Source: Anas platyrhynchos (Eukaryota > Chordata > Aves > Anseriformes > Anatidae). Taken from it: a stretch of 64,000 nucleotides of DNA. The notes below the pieces were generated by a model. The model made no database searches and was not told the origin of the DNA. It saw only the letters and a program-made list of their open reading frames with translations. The position numbers and the translations under genes are program-made. The stretch lies in assembly GCF_047663525.1 (NCBI RefSeq), contig NC_092594.1, positions 33,465,001 through 33,529,000 on the forward strand. Reading direction: 5' to 3'. This document shows positions 38,640 to 50,775 of the stretch, in pieces. Every line of letters starts with the position of its first letter. Within the stretch, counting starts at the first letter, position 1.

Positions 38640-39520
38640 GCCCTCACCACTCATCCCCGCCGCTATTCCCAGGAACAACCTGAGCAGCAAGAAGGCCTCG
38701 GGGGCTGTGACACATGGAGCCAACTGGCACATCTGAGGGAGCCGGAGCCCCGCACCCGAGACGAGCCCACAAAGGAGCCACAGCCCCGCGGGGGGACGCG
38801 CTGCGGGCACCCCGCGACCCCCCACAACCCCGAACCTCTCCCCTGGGCGAGCAAAAGGGGCCACGGCCGGGCTGGACGGGGGCCCGGCGGGCGAGGCTGG
38901 CCCGGGACCCCCCCTCGCAGCCTCTCAGCGCCCGGCCCCAGGGCTGCGAGGCTCCGGCGGGCGGCGGGGCCGGGGCCGTGCGGGCTGGGGCTGGGGCCGG
39001 GGGCTCCGCGGGCACCGAGCCCCCCGAGCCCGCCTCGCCCCGCCGCGCACGGGGGGGAGAGAGGGGAAAGGGGAGAGGGCAGAGCGCGCCCAGCCGCCCT
39101 CACCCCGTCGGGGGGAGCCCCCTCCCGGCCCCCCGGGGCCCGGTACCTGGCTGCGGCCCTAAGGGTGCCGGGGCTGCGCCCCCGCCATGCCCGGCTCCGG
39201 CTGCTGGAGGCCCCGACGGCAGCGGCTCAGTCCGGCCCGGCCGCCATGTCAGCCGCGCCGCGCGCTGCATTGTGGGGCAGGGCGGGAGGGAGAGCCCCGG
39301 GGGCGGGCGGCTCGCCCCGGCCCGGCTCCCTCTAGCCCGGCCCGGCTGCCCTTGGCCCGTCTGGGCTCTCTTTGTCCCGGCTCGGCTCGCTTCAGCCTCC
39401 CTCAGCCCCTCGGGTCTTCCCCGGGGCTCCCTCGGTTTGGGGGAGCGCCCCCCTTGCCGCCTTCTCCCCGCCTTCCCGCGGTGCTGCAGCAGGGGGCTGA
39501 GGGAATCAGCTGCTCCATTT
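38640..39520. promoter_or_regulatory. TUT4: CpG island, TUT4 promoter
   Basis: A block of very high GC content and dense CG dinucleotides inside otherwise AT-rich DNA. It holds the predicted TUT4 first exon, and no TATA box is evident. Long open frames here on both strands result from stop-codon depletion in GC-rich sequence and are not genes. No plus-strand gene clearly starts here. Confidence 0.85.
39147..39270 (-). other. TUT4: TUT4 first exon (5' UTR), 5' end approximate
   Basis: The donor reads CAGCCAG|gtaccgg on the minus strand, inside the CpG island and 8.3 kb upstream of the exon carrying the start codon. The 5' end is an estimate. Two ATGGCGG-type motifs resembling YY1 sites lie on the minus strand at about 39187 and 39245, as is common just downstream of housekeeping start sites. 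Exon identity is inferred from position and donor; no transcript evidence is available here. Confidence 0.55.
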
Positions 39521-40650
39521 TTTTCCCCTCATTTTTTTCCCCACAAGCCGTGAGGGAATGCCCGGCCCCCCCTTGCCCCGTAGAGCCGGCTTCTGGCTTG
39601 TTCATCCGCTGTGGTGGCTCCTTGAGGGTCTGCCCCCCACCACAGCCCGAGCCTGGGGGGTTTTCTTGCCCACTTCGCCTGCTCTGCATGCTGCAGGAGG
39701 GCTGGTGTGCTCCACACAAAGCAGCCTGTGGTAAACAAGCTGCAGGACACCCTGAACCTACCAGGGCCCTTCCCTAACACGGGACACACTGAGGGAAATG
39801 CTCCCTGACCTTGGCTGCAAAGCTGGCCCCAGCTGCAGCTAGGGACAGCGGCTTGGCCAGTGTGTCTGCTGGCACTCACACAGGTCTCAGGGGAGAAGAG
39901 CTGGCGTGCCCAGCTCTTGGCAGTGCTGGGGGGTGACCTAAAGAAATTGGCAAGTGTTTACGTAAAGCAAATCTCTCAGTGATGCAGTACAGCACTACCC
40001 CTTGGCAGGGAAATGTCATGTTGCTGGCACTTCCTAGCCCAGGGTAAGGAGGCCTGTCCAGAAAAACAAGGGGCATAAAAGATTGCTGTTGAGCTACTGA
40101 AGAGATTGAAAGGAAGTTACTCAAAACAATGTGAATAACAGTGCTGGAAACATTACCTCAGGGAGTCTGTGTAGGTAAAAGTTGCAAAATCTGTAATAGT
40201 GGGATGCTACAAATGCTGGTGGAATAAACCTTTGAAATGTATTGTCAGTTCAGTGCAATCCTTAGAGCTAATCTGCTTTCTCATGGTTCACTTGAAGTTC
40301 AAGTTTTACAAAACGAGGAATGGGTACCTCAGGGTATTGCTAATGGGAAGTTGCGCAGAGCTTTCGCCTTTAGAAACATGGGCCTAATCCTGTCAAAATC
40401 AGCAGTGACAAAAATTGAAGTGCTTCAGTGCTGTTTGGTGAGCAGCTGAGGTTAGCTGGGTGGTGGTTTCAATCCAGTCCTATTTGACAAATATTTTTAT
40501 TAGGTTTAGTAGGCCAAAGAGTAAATTGCAAAAGTAACTAAATTATACTTGCTACTGGATATTGTCATCCTAGATCGATATTTAGACATGCTACTGAGCA
40601 AACAGACATCAGTTTGTTAGCCTGACTGGCATTTTTCCTGCAAGCTGAAA

Positions 40651-40874
40651 TTTATTAGAATGTATCAGATTCTTTCAACAATTTAGTTCAAACTGTTGGA
40701 TAGACTTTAATTGAACATGTTAGAGCATTTTGGCTCTGAAAACTTGAACCGCTACAAAACCAATGGTCTTTGACATAGTTGCTGTGTTTTTTCAGAAACA
40801 ATTCTGCTTTCTTTGCTGATGTTGAATGTTTTATTGCAGGGAGTAGTATAGAAACATGGCAGTAAAAGAGGAAG
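40651..40874 (-). CDS. Candidate terminal exon with stop and poly(A) signal
   Basis: If spliced in phase 0 from the exon at 41451-41571, this segment reads 40 codons, including CNKTFNISKESRIVSEKT, to a TAG at 40752-40754. AATAAA on the minus strand (40651-40656) follows about 95 bases later. The acceptor GGAATTCAG has a poor pyrimidine tract, so this is tentative. Confidence 0.25.
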
Positions 40875-41450
40875 CTGAATTCCACTGCCAGCTGGCCATT
40901 ATTTAAAGAATTCCTAATTCAGTGACAGTGATCAAAAGCATTCAGATTCTGGGCTGAGTTTGTAGGAGGAAAATGCAATTCTAAAAGCAAGCGAGTTTTG
41001 TCTAGGAATCAGAGACAATAAACATGAAACTGTTGGAAGCAGAATTTATGAAGTCCCTATCCAGAGCAAAACCTCGCTTGTCTCATGTTGCAGTGTGATG
41101 CCTTATTTGTAGCCCCATACCAAAACTACTATATCATTATACCTAAAAATAATGCAGAAGTGTATTGTAGATTTATTTTTAATTTTCTGGCAAAACAAAA
41201 CAAACAAACAAAAAAAAAGATAAGCAAGTTACATTATTTTCATTGTTGGAATAATTTGATTATTTTTAGAATTCACTTGTATTTATTTATTTAAAAGTAT
41301 GTAGTATATAAAAGCCCTATTTTCTATCTCCAGATGCGTGTTAAGAAACTCTTTAAAGCTTCTTAGATGATTTATTTATAAAGTGAGGAAATCATACTTA
41401 GTTCTTGGTCAATATTACAGGCAGAAAAGTATACAGGAAATGGCATTTAC

Positions 41451-41571
41451 CTGTGGAGATGAGAACTTCAGCTTCTTAGCACTGGGTATCTTCCCCATAG
41501 ACAGCACGGTAGAAGATTTTTCATCCATGTAGAATATTGCATGATTTCTTGGTGTTAGATGTCTACCTAAG
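41451..41571 (-). CDS. Candidate coding exon, minus strand, product unknown
   Basis: A 121-bp segment with acceptor TTTTTATGTATTTCAG and donor CCACAG|gtaaat. Only one of its three frames is open, giving 40 codons: LGRHLTPRNHAIFYMDEKSS then TVLSMGKIPSAKKLKFSSPQ. It lies between the TUT4 promoter and GPX7, on the TUT4 strand. It could belong to the same unknown gene as the exons near 55 kb or be an upstream exon of TUT4. Confidence 0.35.
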
Positions 41572-42339
41572 CTGAAATACATAAAAACATGCTCAATCTG
41601 AAATATTGAAAACCTGTCGTTTAATGTTTGAACTAGTTACACATGGCTTCTGCACTTTCAGTAATGCCACTTATGCTTGAATCACCTAACCAAATTTAAT
41701 CAAGCTGCCAACAATCTACCAAAACTTTCAGTTAAAAAAGAAAAAATAAAAGAAAATCACGCAGTAAGATTAAGAAATAAAACTTGCTCTTCAAAAGATG
41801 GATTTCCAATATGCCTTGGATATGCTACTTAATTGTTTTCTGTAAATCTCTGAATTTTGCTCTTCTTTGCCAAGAAGTATCAGTCAGAGGCATGGACAGC
41901 CAGTTTCTTAGTCCAAGAAAAAAAATAAATCAATGACCATCAAATGCTTTCTATTGTTGTTATCTTGTACATACAAATCCTTTTCTTCCTGCAGGCATAG
42001 TAGCAAATGATAGAAATGGCTGGTTTTTCATGCAGACAACCCAAGGAGGGCATTAGTGCACTGATCCTGAGGCAGTGGCATGGCTCTGAAAACTGAAAGC
42101 TTTGGTACCAAATTTAGTTCCCAATGCTTAATGCTTCTTTCTCACGTGAAACCTCCTTGGTAATGTGCTTTCTCCTAGATCACCCTGTCACTTGTCACAA
42201 ACCAAGCGCTCACAGAGGAAAAGTTCCTGAAGGCCTGACAAACAGTGCTCCATTGCACGTGATATTGTGTGTGGCATGTCTGTAATTCTCAGTTTTTGCC
42301 GACTGTATGCTGGGACTCTTGCTCTGAGCACTCGCAGCT

Positions 42340-42354
42340 GTAACCATTAGCAAC
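42340..42354. promoter_or_regulatory. RFX X-box motif
   Basis: GTAACCATTAGCAAC fits the palindromic RFX consensus GTNRCC-N3-RGYAAC at every position. It lies about 450 bp upstream of the first GPX7 start codon. RFX sites often mark ciliary gene promoters; binding here is inferred from sequence only. Confidence 0.4.
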
Positions 42355-42788
42355 CAAGCCACCGGTATCCTTTGACATTACATCATAGTTACTAGATGCT
42401 ATAGTCAGGATACTAAAAAAAAAGTAATGCACTTGCAGGTCCATCAAAAATCATAAACCTCTATCCCTTATTTCCCTAGGACATGGTTAAAGCCAACCTC
42501 TAGATCTGGCATCCCACAGACACAGCGTTGCTGTTCTCAAGCAGAAGGAAGTAGGTGTTGTACCCATAAACGGCCTCCCTTAACACACCACTACCACAAT
42601 GAAACACTCTGGTTTAGCCTATTTGAATCCTCCATAAATACATGCCCCTGAGGTTTTGCATGTTAACACAGCTTCTACTAAACCTCTGCAGGAGCCAGAC
42701 TGTTGCAAAAGCTCCGTTTGCAGCAGTCCCTTCTTTCCGGCAGGGTTTTGCTATTGTGGCAAGTGTCTCTGCAGCGCGGTCGTGCAGC

Positions 42789-42995
42789 ATGCTAGATCCT
42801 GAGGGCAGTGTGGAGCACAAGCCGTCCTCTTCCTTCCCCAAAGTTTTTCTCATCCCTCTAGCCATGCTCCTTGCAATTGCAGCACTCCTGCTCTTAGCAT
42901 TTTCCGCTACGCAGCAGAAAGAGACTGATTTTTACACTTTCAAAGTTGTAAACATCAGGGGCAAGCTAGTCTCCCTGGAGAAGTACAGGGGCTCG
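42789..42995 (+). CDS. GPX7: GPX7 exon 1 (signal peptide or anchor and N-terminus)
   Basis: The segment ends QQKETDFYTFKVVNIRGKLV and SLEKYRGS before donor TCG|gtaag, matching human GPX7. Two in-frame starts are plausible. The ATG at 42789 gives 210 residues with a polar lead before the hydrophobic stretch. The ATG at 42861 gives 186 residues with a short hydrophobic signal peptide, almost the human length of 187. Both have a purine at -3. The frame is also open further upstream. No CpG island lies over this exon. Confidence 0.93.
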
Positions 42996-43959
42996 GTAAG
43001 TCCGCACGGCGGTGGGCAGCTCTCGGGCGCTTGCAGCCAGTCCTTGCATGTCTGCGGAAACCAAGTGCGGGAGAAGAGATTGTTCATTATTAACTCGGTG
43101 CATGCATGCAGATAGATCTGTATTTACGACTCTTCTTTAACTGATCTGGAGTGTTGCCTGTAAGCTTGCTCTGATAGCGCTCCGTAGGTCTTTGCACTGT
43201 AAATAAAACGTTTGCAAGTCTAACCCCTGTGTGTGGCGAGTCCTTTCCTTCTGCAGGCTGCTCCCTGTATACGTGGCAGGCAAGGAATGCCTCTGTGCCT
43301 GTCCTTCATGCAGCAAGATGAATTGCACTGGATTGCAGCTATTAAACTAGAAGCACAGGAAGTTTGCACCTTTGTACAGCTTACTCTTGGAGTTTTTTTC
43401 TGCCTTTTTACTGCATGACTTTCAGTAGATTATTTTTCCCTGAATTCCATTTCTTTTTGAAGTTCTGCGTTTACAAAGGGATTTAACCAGTGGTTAGTGG
43501 ACTTAACACATTTCACCATCATTAGTAAAAAAAAAAAAAAAAAGAGTGATTAAAAAGTGATTTATTGATAAAATAAGTATTTTAGTATTGGTGCACAGTA
43601 AAACTGTAGCAACATCGTCCTATTCCGCTTGTTGATTTTAGAATGACAGAGAACAATCTGAAGAAGGGCAAGAAGATACACATTATTTTATGATGTCTTC
43701 TAAATTTCATTTATATATTACGTTAAGGAGTTCTAGGCAGAGCTTACCAGTTTAAAAACAATTGCCCTGAATGTAATTTGATTTTTTTTTTTTTAGTGGT
43801 TTGACAATCTAAGAAAGATGCTTAGTCCCCGTGGAACAGAGAAGAGGGAGGGTAGCCCAAGGAGGGGGACATAACACTATAAAGTTTTTGTAGCCAGGTT
43901 CACAAATTCCAGAAACTAAAAACATCACAAAGCCCACAGCCTCCACACTTAGCAGTCAA

Positions 43960-44760
43960 GTGCCACATCTTAAGTGAAACAGCCAGGTGCTCCAAGTGCT
44001 TAGCTGCTACCCAGAAGGGCAGGCGCCACTATTCACTTTCACCTTTAGCCTCAGCTTTGTGTTTTCACCATCCTTTTCACTCTCCTCAGGTACCTCACTG
44101 AGGTTATTGAGCTTACTGCTCCACAACGATGGGTCACAAGCATTTACAGGAAGATGAGAGAAGGCCCATGGGAGAGGTACATTTTCCTGAGCTAAGCAGA
44201 GAAGAATACTTGTGGATTTGAACCAAATGAGAGCCTCTTATCTGGTCAAAGTCCTCTTCCTCCTCTGGCATTTGCAATTTAGTTAGTGGATAAGGCAGAA
44301 GTGGTCTAATGCACACCCAAATATATATACTGGAAAAAAAAAAAATCTAATGTGAAGCAATATTTGCACCACCCTCCTCCCCTTTTAAGGAGTTCCTTTC
44401 AAAGGCTCTGTCAATAAAACCTGTCAGCATGGTGTGTTTTGTCTGCAGGTCATCTGCAAATCTGTCTGAATAAGCAAATACCACCTGCAGTTTTACTTTA
44501 GGGCCAGAATCCACACGGAGAGGAGTAAAAGGGAAACTGAGAGGAATTTCTTCCAGCCACCCCACAGAGATCTGTGGGTGTTTACCCCCTCCCTAACAAG
44601 CTGCAGAGCCTGCTGTTGTGTCTCATAACAGATTAGAGGTGTGCATCTGCATCTCCACTGGCACTGATAGCAGCCTGTCCTTGATGGGTGACTGGTTTCA
44701 TAAGGGAGAGCTCTAGAGCCATACCTTGGCAAAGGTAATGCCATCCTCCTTGGTCTCTGC
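43960..44760 (-). pseudogene. Coding-like remains on the minus strand, identity unknown
   Basis: Several adjacent stretches in changing frames look protein-like: ETKEDGITFAK before a possible donor, KVKLQVVFAYSDRFADDL, KLQMPEEEEDFDQIRGSH, and LNNLSEVPEESEKDGENT. Stops and frame changes separate them. They might be a decayed retrocopy, a decayed gene, or short exons with short introns. I do not recognise the parent. Confidence 0.25.
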
Positions 44761-47700
44761 TAGGCTATATGGAATAGTTCATTTCAAAAAAGGGATGACC
44801 AGCTTCTGTATGGAACAAAGAGATTTGCATTCAGATAGCCTATCAATGTTCAGTCCAGCTGCTGTTTGAGAATGCACATCATAATTTGTAACTAATTTAG
44901 AACAGTAAAACACCCCTTTTCTGTCATTACGCTGTCAGAGCTCATTATTAAAGTAAACAAAGGTTAATTAAAGCTCCCATTTATTTCTTAAAATAAACTT
45001 GCTTAAATCTGTGGTTAGATAAGTAATGCTAAGATGTAGGCTTATCGTACTATTTTAAAGCAATTAAAAGAATGCAAATAATATATAAGTACTATGTACG
45101 TGCTGCTGGTGCTGCTGATGTTTTAAAGAAAGTGAATCACTAGTTAGCCCTGGAACAATAGTCTGCTAATTGCTAAACCAGATTTAACAGCCTTAAGTTT
45201 TCTAGCAGATGTAGCGAAAGTATTTTCTTCAACTCTGTCACTCAACTGATTTAGTTAAGTAATTATTTGTTTTGTAGTCAAGAAACTAACTGGGATTTGA
45301 AAAACTCAGAACATTTCCAGAGTAGAAAAGAAAAAAAATTGCTAATTCTAAAAACACAAGAGCCATGCTGAATAGAACCAGTAAGTGCAATTCATTGCTT
45401 GCAGGATCTTTCTTCAATAACTCATTATTAATACAAATTAGCACATACTCAGATCACAGAGGTAAAATTTTCTTACCCAGAAGAAAAGTGAGGCTGACTG
45501 ATATTAATTCAATTTCCAGTCAAGTGCATTTTGATATAAATTACGAGTACCACAACTTATGTAGTAAATAAGAAATGTACTACTTACAATTCATAAATAA
45601 TAAACATTTTTAAAACACAACTTTTTTTTTTTTCCCCTGAAGTAAATATGCACAAACATAACTTGGCCTCCACTTTAATAAAATTATCAAAGGAGTTGAG
45701 GGAGAACTCTCTTTTTATGAAGGCATAAGAAATGATATTCACCAGAATTCTAAAAGTTTGGTATACAGGCTACAAAATAGGTATCATACTACATCTACCT
45801 GAAAGCAGAGAAAGGGAGGACCATTATAATTAGTAAAATAAAATCTAAAAAATACCACAAGTGCCATAGATCAAAAAGCTGCCTGTTTTGCTCTGTTACA
45901 CAAGAAGGCCATCCTCCTATTCTTTATCCAGGCTATCAGAGTGATGTTGACTCACCTGCCTTAAACATGATGGGTAGTGATGAATCATTAGAAAAGAATT
46001 GAAAGGGTGCAGATAATATTCATCTTACTAGAATACCTACCTAAATCAAGAAAGCTCCTATTTTATTTTATGACCTCTCTCAGATGTGCTGTAAGCAAGC
46101 AGCAGTCTTTCCAAAAATAGGGTTTACCTGGGAGCCAGAACTCCCAGTTGTTAACTGTTCCCTGCTTTGTTTATATCCATCTGCATATAATAGTACCTGC
46201 CTGCCTACCACAGCTGAGTACAATGTACCGAGGCATAATTAAGCACACTAGAGCAGTGCCTTGGGAATCCTGAAGCAAAGGTACTATAATAATGTAAAGC
46301 ATTAGGCATTTTAACAATGTAAAGTATTGTTTTACTATTGAAAGTAATGGGAGGCACTTTGCATCATAGCTCTCTGCAGGCAGGGAATGTAGTATCACTG
46401 AATGTGTGTAAATACAGGATATAGATACTTAATTACTGTACAGACTATTGCTATTTTTGTCCCTAAAGTTAACAATTCTGAGTCGGTGTAATGTGACCCT
46501 CGCAGTTTCTCTCCCGTCAGCCAGAAGGGGCCAATTAATAAACTCCTGGTCTAAAATCCCGAGTATCTACTGTCTCTGCTAAAAGATCCACAAAGGATTA
46601 CCTGAAGCTTATAGCAGATTCTTAAATCTCTATGGATTTCCTCAAGGTGATACACTGTGTAAACGTTAAGTAAACCAAGAACTGCATTTGCAATGTTAAC
46701 TAAATGAGTTCAGTACTAGAATGAATCGGTTTTCTAAGGAAAGGGAAGGAAAGGATAGGGTTAAAAGATAAGACAACCGTTTATGCAGAATTCAGCTTAA
46801 ATTAAATCGTTGTTGAAAGGTCCAGGGTGAATTGTTGGTGCTGCACACTAGGTGGTGTGCTTGACTTGCACTCTCTGAGTCTAAGGTGTGAGAGAAGTCA
46901 GTCAGGAGGAGTACTGAGCTTAATTTCAACCATTAATAGTTGTAAGGAGTCAAAGTACAGTCTCTTAATGAGAACAAAAAGAGTAACTGTTGTTAATTAA
47001 AATTAAATACAAATCACCACATTTTATCACTTGTGGTACCAGATAGAAACACTTAAAAGATAACTTGGAAAAAGTTTTTAGCAATCATTCTATTCAGTAC
47101 ATATGTTTTATATGAAATGCTGACAGTCAGCAACAGAAATGCATCATAAAATCACTACCTCTTTAAAAAAAAAAAAAAAGAACAAAAACAAGTTATACGG
47201 CATATATTTAAACTTTCAAATAGAGCTTCTAAATGTAATCTGAATGAATGTGATGCTTTGGAGGTTAGCTAGATGGCTCCAGATAATACTTTATATGTGA
47301 GTCCACAGGGATTGCTTAGATTGCATTCTCTTGACACTACAGTGCAAAGAAGATTACAGCAATTTCTGCCTTGTAAGATTACCTGTCTTTCAGGGAAAAC
47401 CAAAGTGCCACTCAGAAACCATTTTAAATACAGCCACATACTTATACAATGCGCTAAATACACAAAGTGCTAATGTTTTGCATAAGAAATTATAAACACT
47501 GGCTTCTCCTTACCTTTTTTCTTTACTGCTTCCTACCCCCTCAGGTATATCACCCTATTATCCCTGCCTTACCCAGGTTATGAGCTTTTATATGCCACTG
47601 GGGGTTTTGGCCTTAAAAGTCCTATATACAATTAGTCATTTGTTTTTCATATATTACATAATTTATGTTGATGTACTCCATTGATATTTCCTATATTTTA

Positions 47701-47774
47701 TATAAAAAACAGATGCATAGGAACACGGAACAATAGTAACATTCACATCCCAAGTTTAAATTGAGCAAAGCCAA

Positions 47775-47895
47775 TAGTCACAGACATGAGTATGAAGACT
47801 GGAGTTGGAATTTTTTACTTCTTTTCTTGCCCTGCAGCTACTTGTTGCGTAACTCTGATCAGGTCAATTAACGTGTCCAAGCTTCAGGCTTTCCT
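47775..47895 (+). repeat. MIR-like SINE remnant
   Basis: CTACTTGTTGCGTAACTCTG then ATCAGGTCAATTAACGTGTC resembles the MIR core (tgtgtgaccttgg, caagtcacttaacctc). In GPX7 intron 1. Confidence 0.55.
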
Positions 47896-49258
47896 CTTGC
47901 TGCACTGGGCCCTCCAGCACTGCTGACTCCCACTGACACCGAATTGAATTCAAAGTTTTTTTGCAATTTAAGAATGAAGAAGCAACTGCTGGGCTGATGT
48001 ATAATCTGTAGAAACCCACGTAATATGCTGTAAACCAGGTAGAAATTTGGTTTCCAAATCATAATGGTTCTTCTGCACTATGCCTGATATTCATCTTCTG
48101 GGTGCATAAAAATATTGGCTTATTGCTCTTACAGAATGGCTTGAAAAAAGAATAGCATGTAGTAAAAGAAATCTCACTATAAACGGTGTAATGCTATTTT
48201 TATCAATAAATTCATATCGTATCTGAAAGGTCTACAACATTCAGTTTGAATCCACTCTCAAGAAAACTTTAGCGTGGGCTCAATTTATGTAGAATGAGTT
48301 GTAAATTTAAAAATACATAACGATAATAAAACCTGTAAGTCTAAAACAAATTCTAGGAGTTATTTAAGGATAAAATATCTCAAAAAACATCGGGAAGCTC
48401 TTCATGGCCTTGAGAAACTGTGTAAAATGCATCAGCTCAGGGTTAGATCACTTAATTTCCTCAACAAATTCTTGGCACATTCTGTTCTACCCTGTACTCC
48501 TTACACGTGTGTCTATTTCCACACAGTGTTTGTCTGTGTTTGGCATTTTCCTCTCTGCCTCATCTGTGCAGGCAGATAAGTGCCTGATGGCATTGTCTGA
48601 CTGACATGATGCACACATCATCAACAAGATGGTCATCTACAGGAATAACTCTTTCAGAGGAGAGTGGGTACATTCTTCACCACTCAGAATCTGTAATTGA
48701 GGCAATAAACCTTAATGCAAAATATGTTGCCATTTCGTCACAAATGAGTAGATTTATTCTAGACAGGGTGTGAAATTTTACGGTCCATATGGCATAGACC
48801 ACCCTAAAATCCTCCAATTGCTGCTATTAACTTCCAGGTCAAGATATCTACGCTGGCAATGATAAATGGATCAACCAGTTCTGTATGAGTAATAAATTCT
48901 TTACAAGGGAAGATGCTGCACAACAGATGCTGTACAACAGAGAAATGGACAGTCAAAATATTAATTTGAATTATTTTTTTCATGCAGCTCAGAGTGCCTC
49001 AGTTAGATGGTCATTTCTTAAATATGCCTAGAAACTATCCAAAAGGCAGAACAGAGACATGCAAGTTCTCTGTAAACTGGAAGTTTAAGATTCTTGATTA
49101 TTTTCATGGCTACATATTGGCAATTCAATGTAGTTTCAAATATGAATGTTCAGTCCCAGTTCTGCAGACATTCTTATTTTCTGAAAATAATCTGCATCCC
49201 AGCCTACCTGTTGGAAAACTGACACATGCAGCACATTTCTTGTTCTCTTGTTCTTCAG

Positions 49259-49520
49259 GTGTCCTTAGTTGTCAACGTTGCAAGTGAATGTGGTTTTACG
49301 GACAGCCACTACAAGGCCTTGCAACAGTTACAGAAAGACCTTGGTCCCTATCATTTCAACGTGCTGGCGTTCCCATGCAATCAGTTTGGGCAGCAAGAAC
49401 CAGACACTAACAAAGAAATTGAGAGCTTTGCACGAAAGACTTATGGTGCCACCTTTCCTATGTTCAGCAAAATCGCAGTCAGTGGAGCTGGTGCAATTCC
49501 TGCCTTCAAGTACTTAATTG
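49259..49520 (+). CDS. GPX7: GPX7 exon 2 (catalytic core)
   Basis: Encodes VSLVVNVASECGFTDSHYKA with the peroxidatic Cys in ECGFTD, then VLAFPCNQFGQQEPDTNKE with the active-site Gln region and second conserved Cys, and ESFARKTYGATFPMFSKIAV. Like mammalian GPX7 it uses Cys, not Sec, so no SECIS element is needed. Acceptor TTCTTCAG, donor ATTG|gtgagt. Confidence 0.97.
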
Positions 49521-50775
49521 GTGAGTAATCTGGGCTACTGGAGGGTTGTTTCCCCAGCACAGAATCCCTCTGACATAGGAAACCATCTCATCAAAAAAGG
49601 TTACCTATAACTGTGTTCACAGAATTGCAGTTCATAAGTGTCAGGAGAGCTCAAAAGTCATCCGGCCCATCCTCCTGCACAAGGCAGGATTTCTGTCTAT
49701 GCATCCGTGACAGGTCTGTTTAGCCTTTTAAATAGATCTCAAGAGATAAAGACCCTACAATAACAAACACCGTGTAAAGCTAGTCTAATAACCTTCTACG
49801 TGGAATACAGGTTGTGAAATATTCTCCTGTATGCATACAACCCCTCATCTTAATTTTTCCACTTTGTAATCTAGTAAATGTGTCTCCTCTGACACAACTG
49901 CTGCAGGTTGGATTTGTGAGAGTCATGTGAAGAGCTGAGGATAAGTAGAAGAAAAGCAACTGTATAATTTACTTCTTCAATCAAAAGGTGAAACCAAGCA
50001 TTAAGAGATGACCTTGAATACTCCCTTCCTCCTTCCTTACCAAACATTAAAAGAGCCTTACTGTACAGTTCTTCCAGTTCTAATCTGCATTAGAACTAGC
50101 ACTGAGACCTGAAGAGGTTTTGCTGGTTCTCAGCAGACAGCTAACAAAATACACTGTAAAACAAAATATTCTCAAGGATCTACTTTTCAGGCACTGAATG
50201 GATGCTCTAAATGCCATTTAAATGCCAAACTATAATAACAACCTTTATCCAATGTGAATGGAGTATCTTCCAGGAATGATATATAGTAAAAACCAATATG
50301 ACATGGCATTACATGAGCTGTACTCTGCAAGAACCATACTGTTTCTTATTCTTGCCAGAACCACAATGTTTACCCATGTTCCACTGAATTTAGAGGAGTG
50401 CTGCTAGTATTATTTTTGGCTACCCAAAGTACTCCTCCCTCTAGGTGTCCGTTGTAGATCTTTCTGCTAGCCAACACTGCCTTAATCCCCTTCATGTCCT
50501 TTCATTTCTGTTTTTTGTAGTGGGGTTGTCATTGCAGACATGTCATGTGGAACTTGCATTCCTTTTGTTTCCCTGTTAGTTTTCCATCATTCTCCAGGGC
50601 ACTACTGTCCAGTTAAATCTCCATGTCAGAAAATTCATCTTAATATTCACTCTGAACTCCCTCTTAATTTTACATTCCTTCTTACTTTGAGATGGTAATC
50701 ATCAGACTGGAGCAAACAAATGTCAGGAATTGGCTAATGTTTCTTGTTTGTTTGTTTGTTTTTTCTTCCCTGTAG
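49521..50775 (+). other. GPX7: GPX7 intron 2
   Basis: A 1.25-kb intron with an old inverted CR1-like fragment at its 5' end. No other feature seen. Confidence 0.7.
49618..49870 (-). repeat. Ancient CR1/L3-like LINE fragment, inverted
   Basis: CATCCGGCCCATCCTCCTGC then AAGGCAGGATTTCTGTCTAT, followed by phrases about a blocked exponential series of short matches (GACAGGTCTGTTTAGCC, ACCCCTCATCTT) typical of old amniote CR1/L3 copies read in reverse. Strongly diverged. Confidence 0.5.

Larger units (their letters stand above)
30868..39146 (-). other. TUT4: TUT4 intron 1
   Basis: An 8.3-kb intron between the CpG-island exon and the start-codon exon. It contains a small CR1 remnant near 34.76 kb, A/T homopolymers near 31.49 and 31.73 kb, and a GC-richer patch with a short GCA-type run near 32.6-33.2 kb. 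I see no convincing coding exon in it. Confidence 0.6.
42996..49258 (+). other. GPX7: GPX7 intron 1
   Basis: A 6.3-kb intron. On the opposite strand at 43.96-44.76 kb it contains coding-like stretches, described separately. It also holds a MIR-like remnant near 47.8 kb and A/T homopolymers. The rest is AT-rich with nothing recognised. Confidence 0.6.

Noticed and set aside
38628..39777. Long overlapping open frames of up to 279 codons on both strands
   Set aside because: They lie in the CpG island, where stop codons are rare. Composition is Pro/Gly/Ala/Arg-rich in every frame and no family is recognisable.
46128..46213. Possible minus-strand exon reading VLLYADGYKQSREQL
   Set aside because: The acceptor is weak and 28 open codons are expected by chance; it does not join in phase with the exon at 41451-41571.
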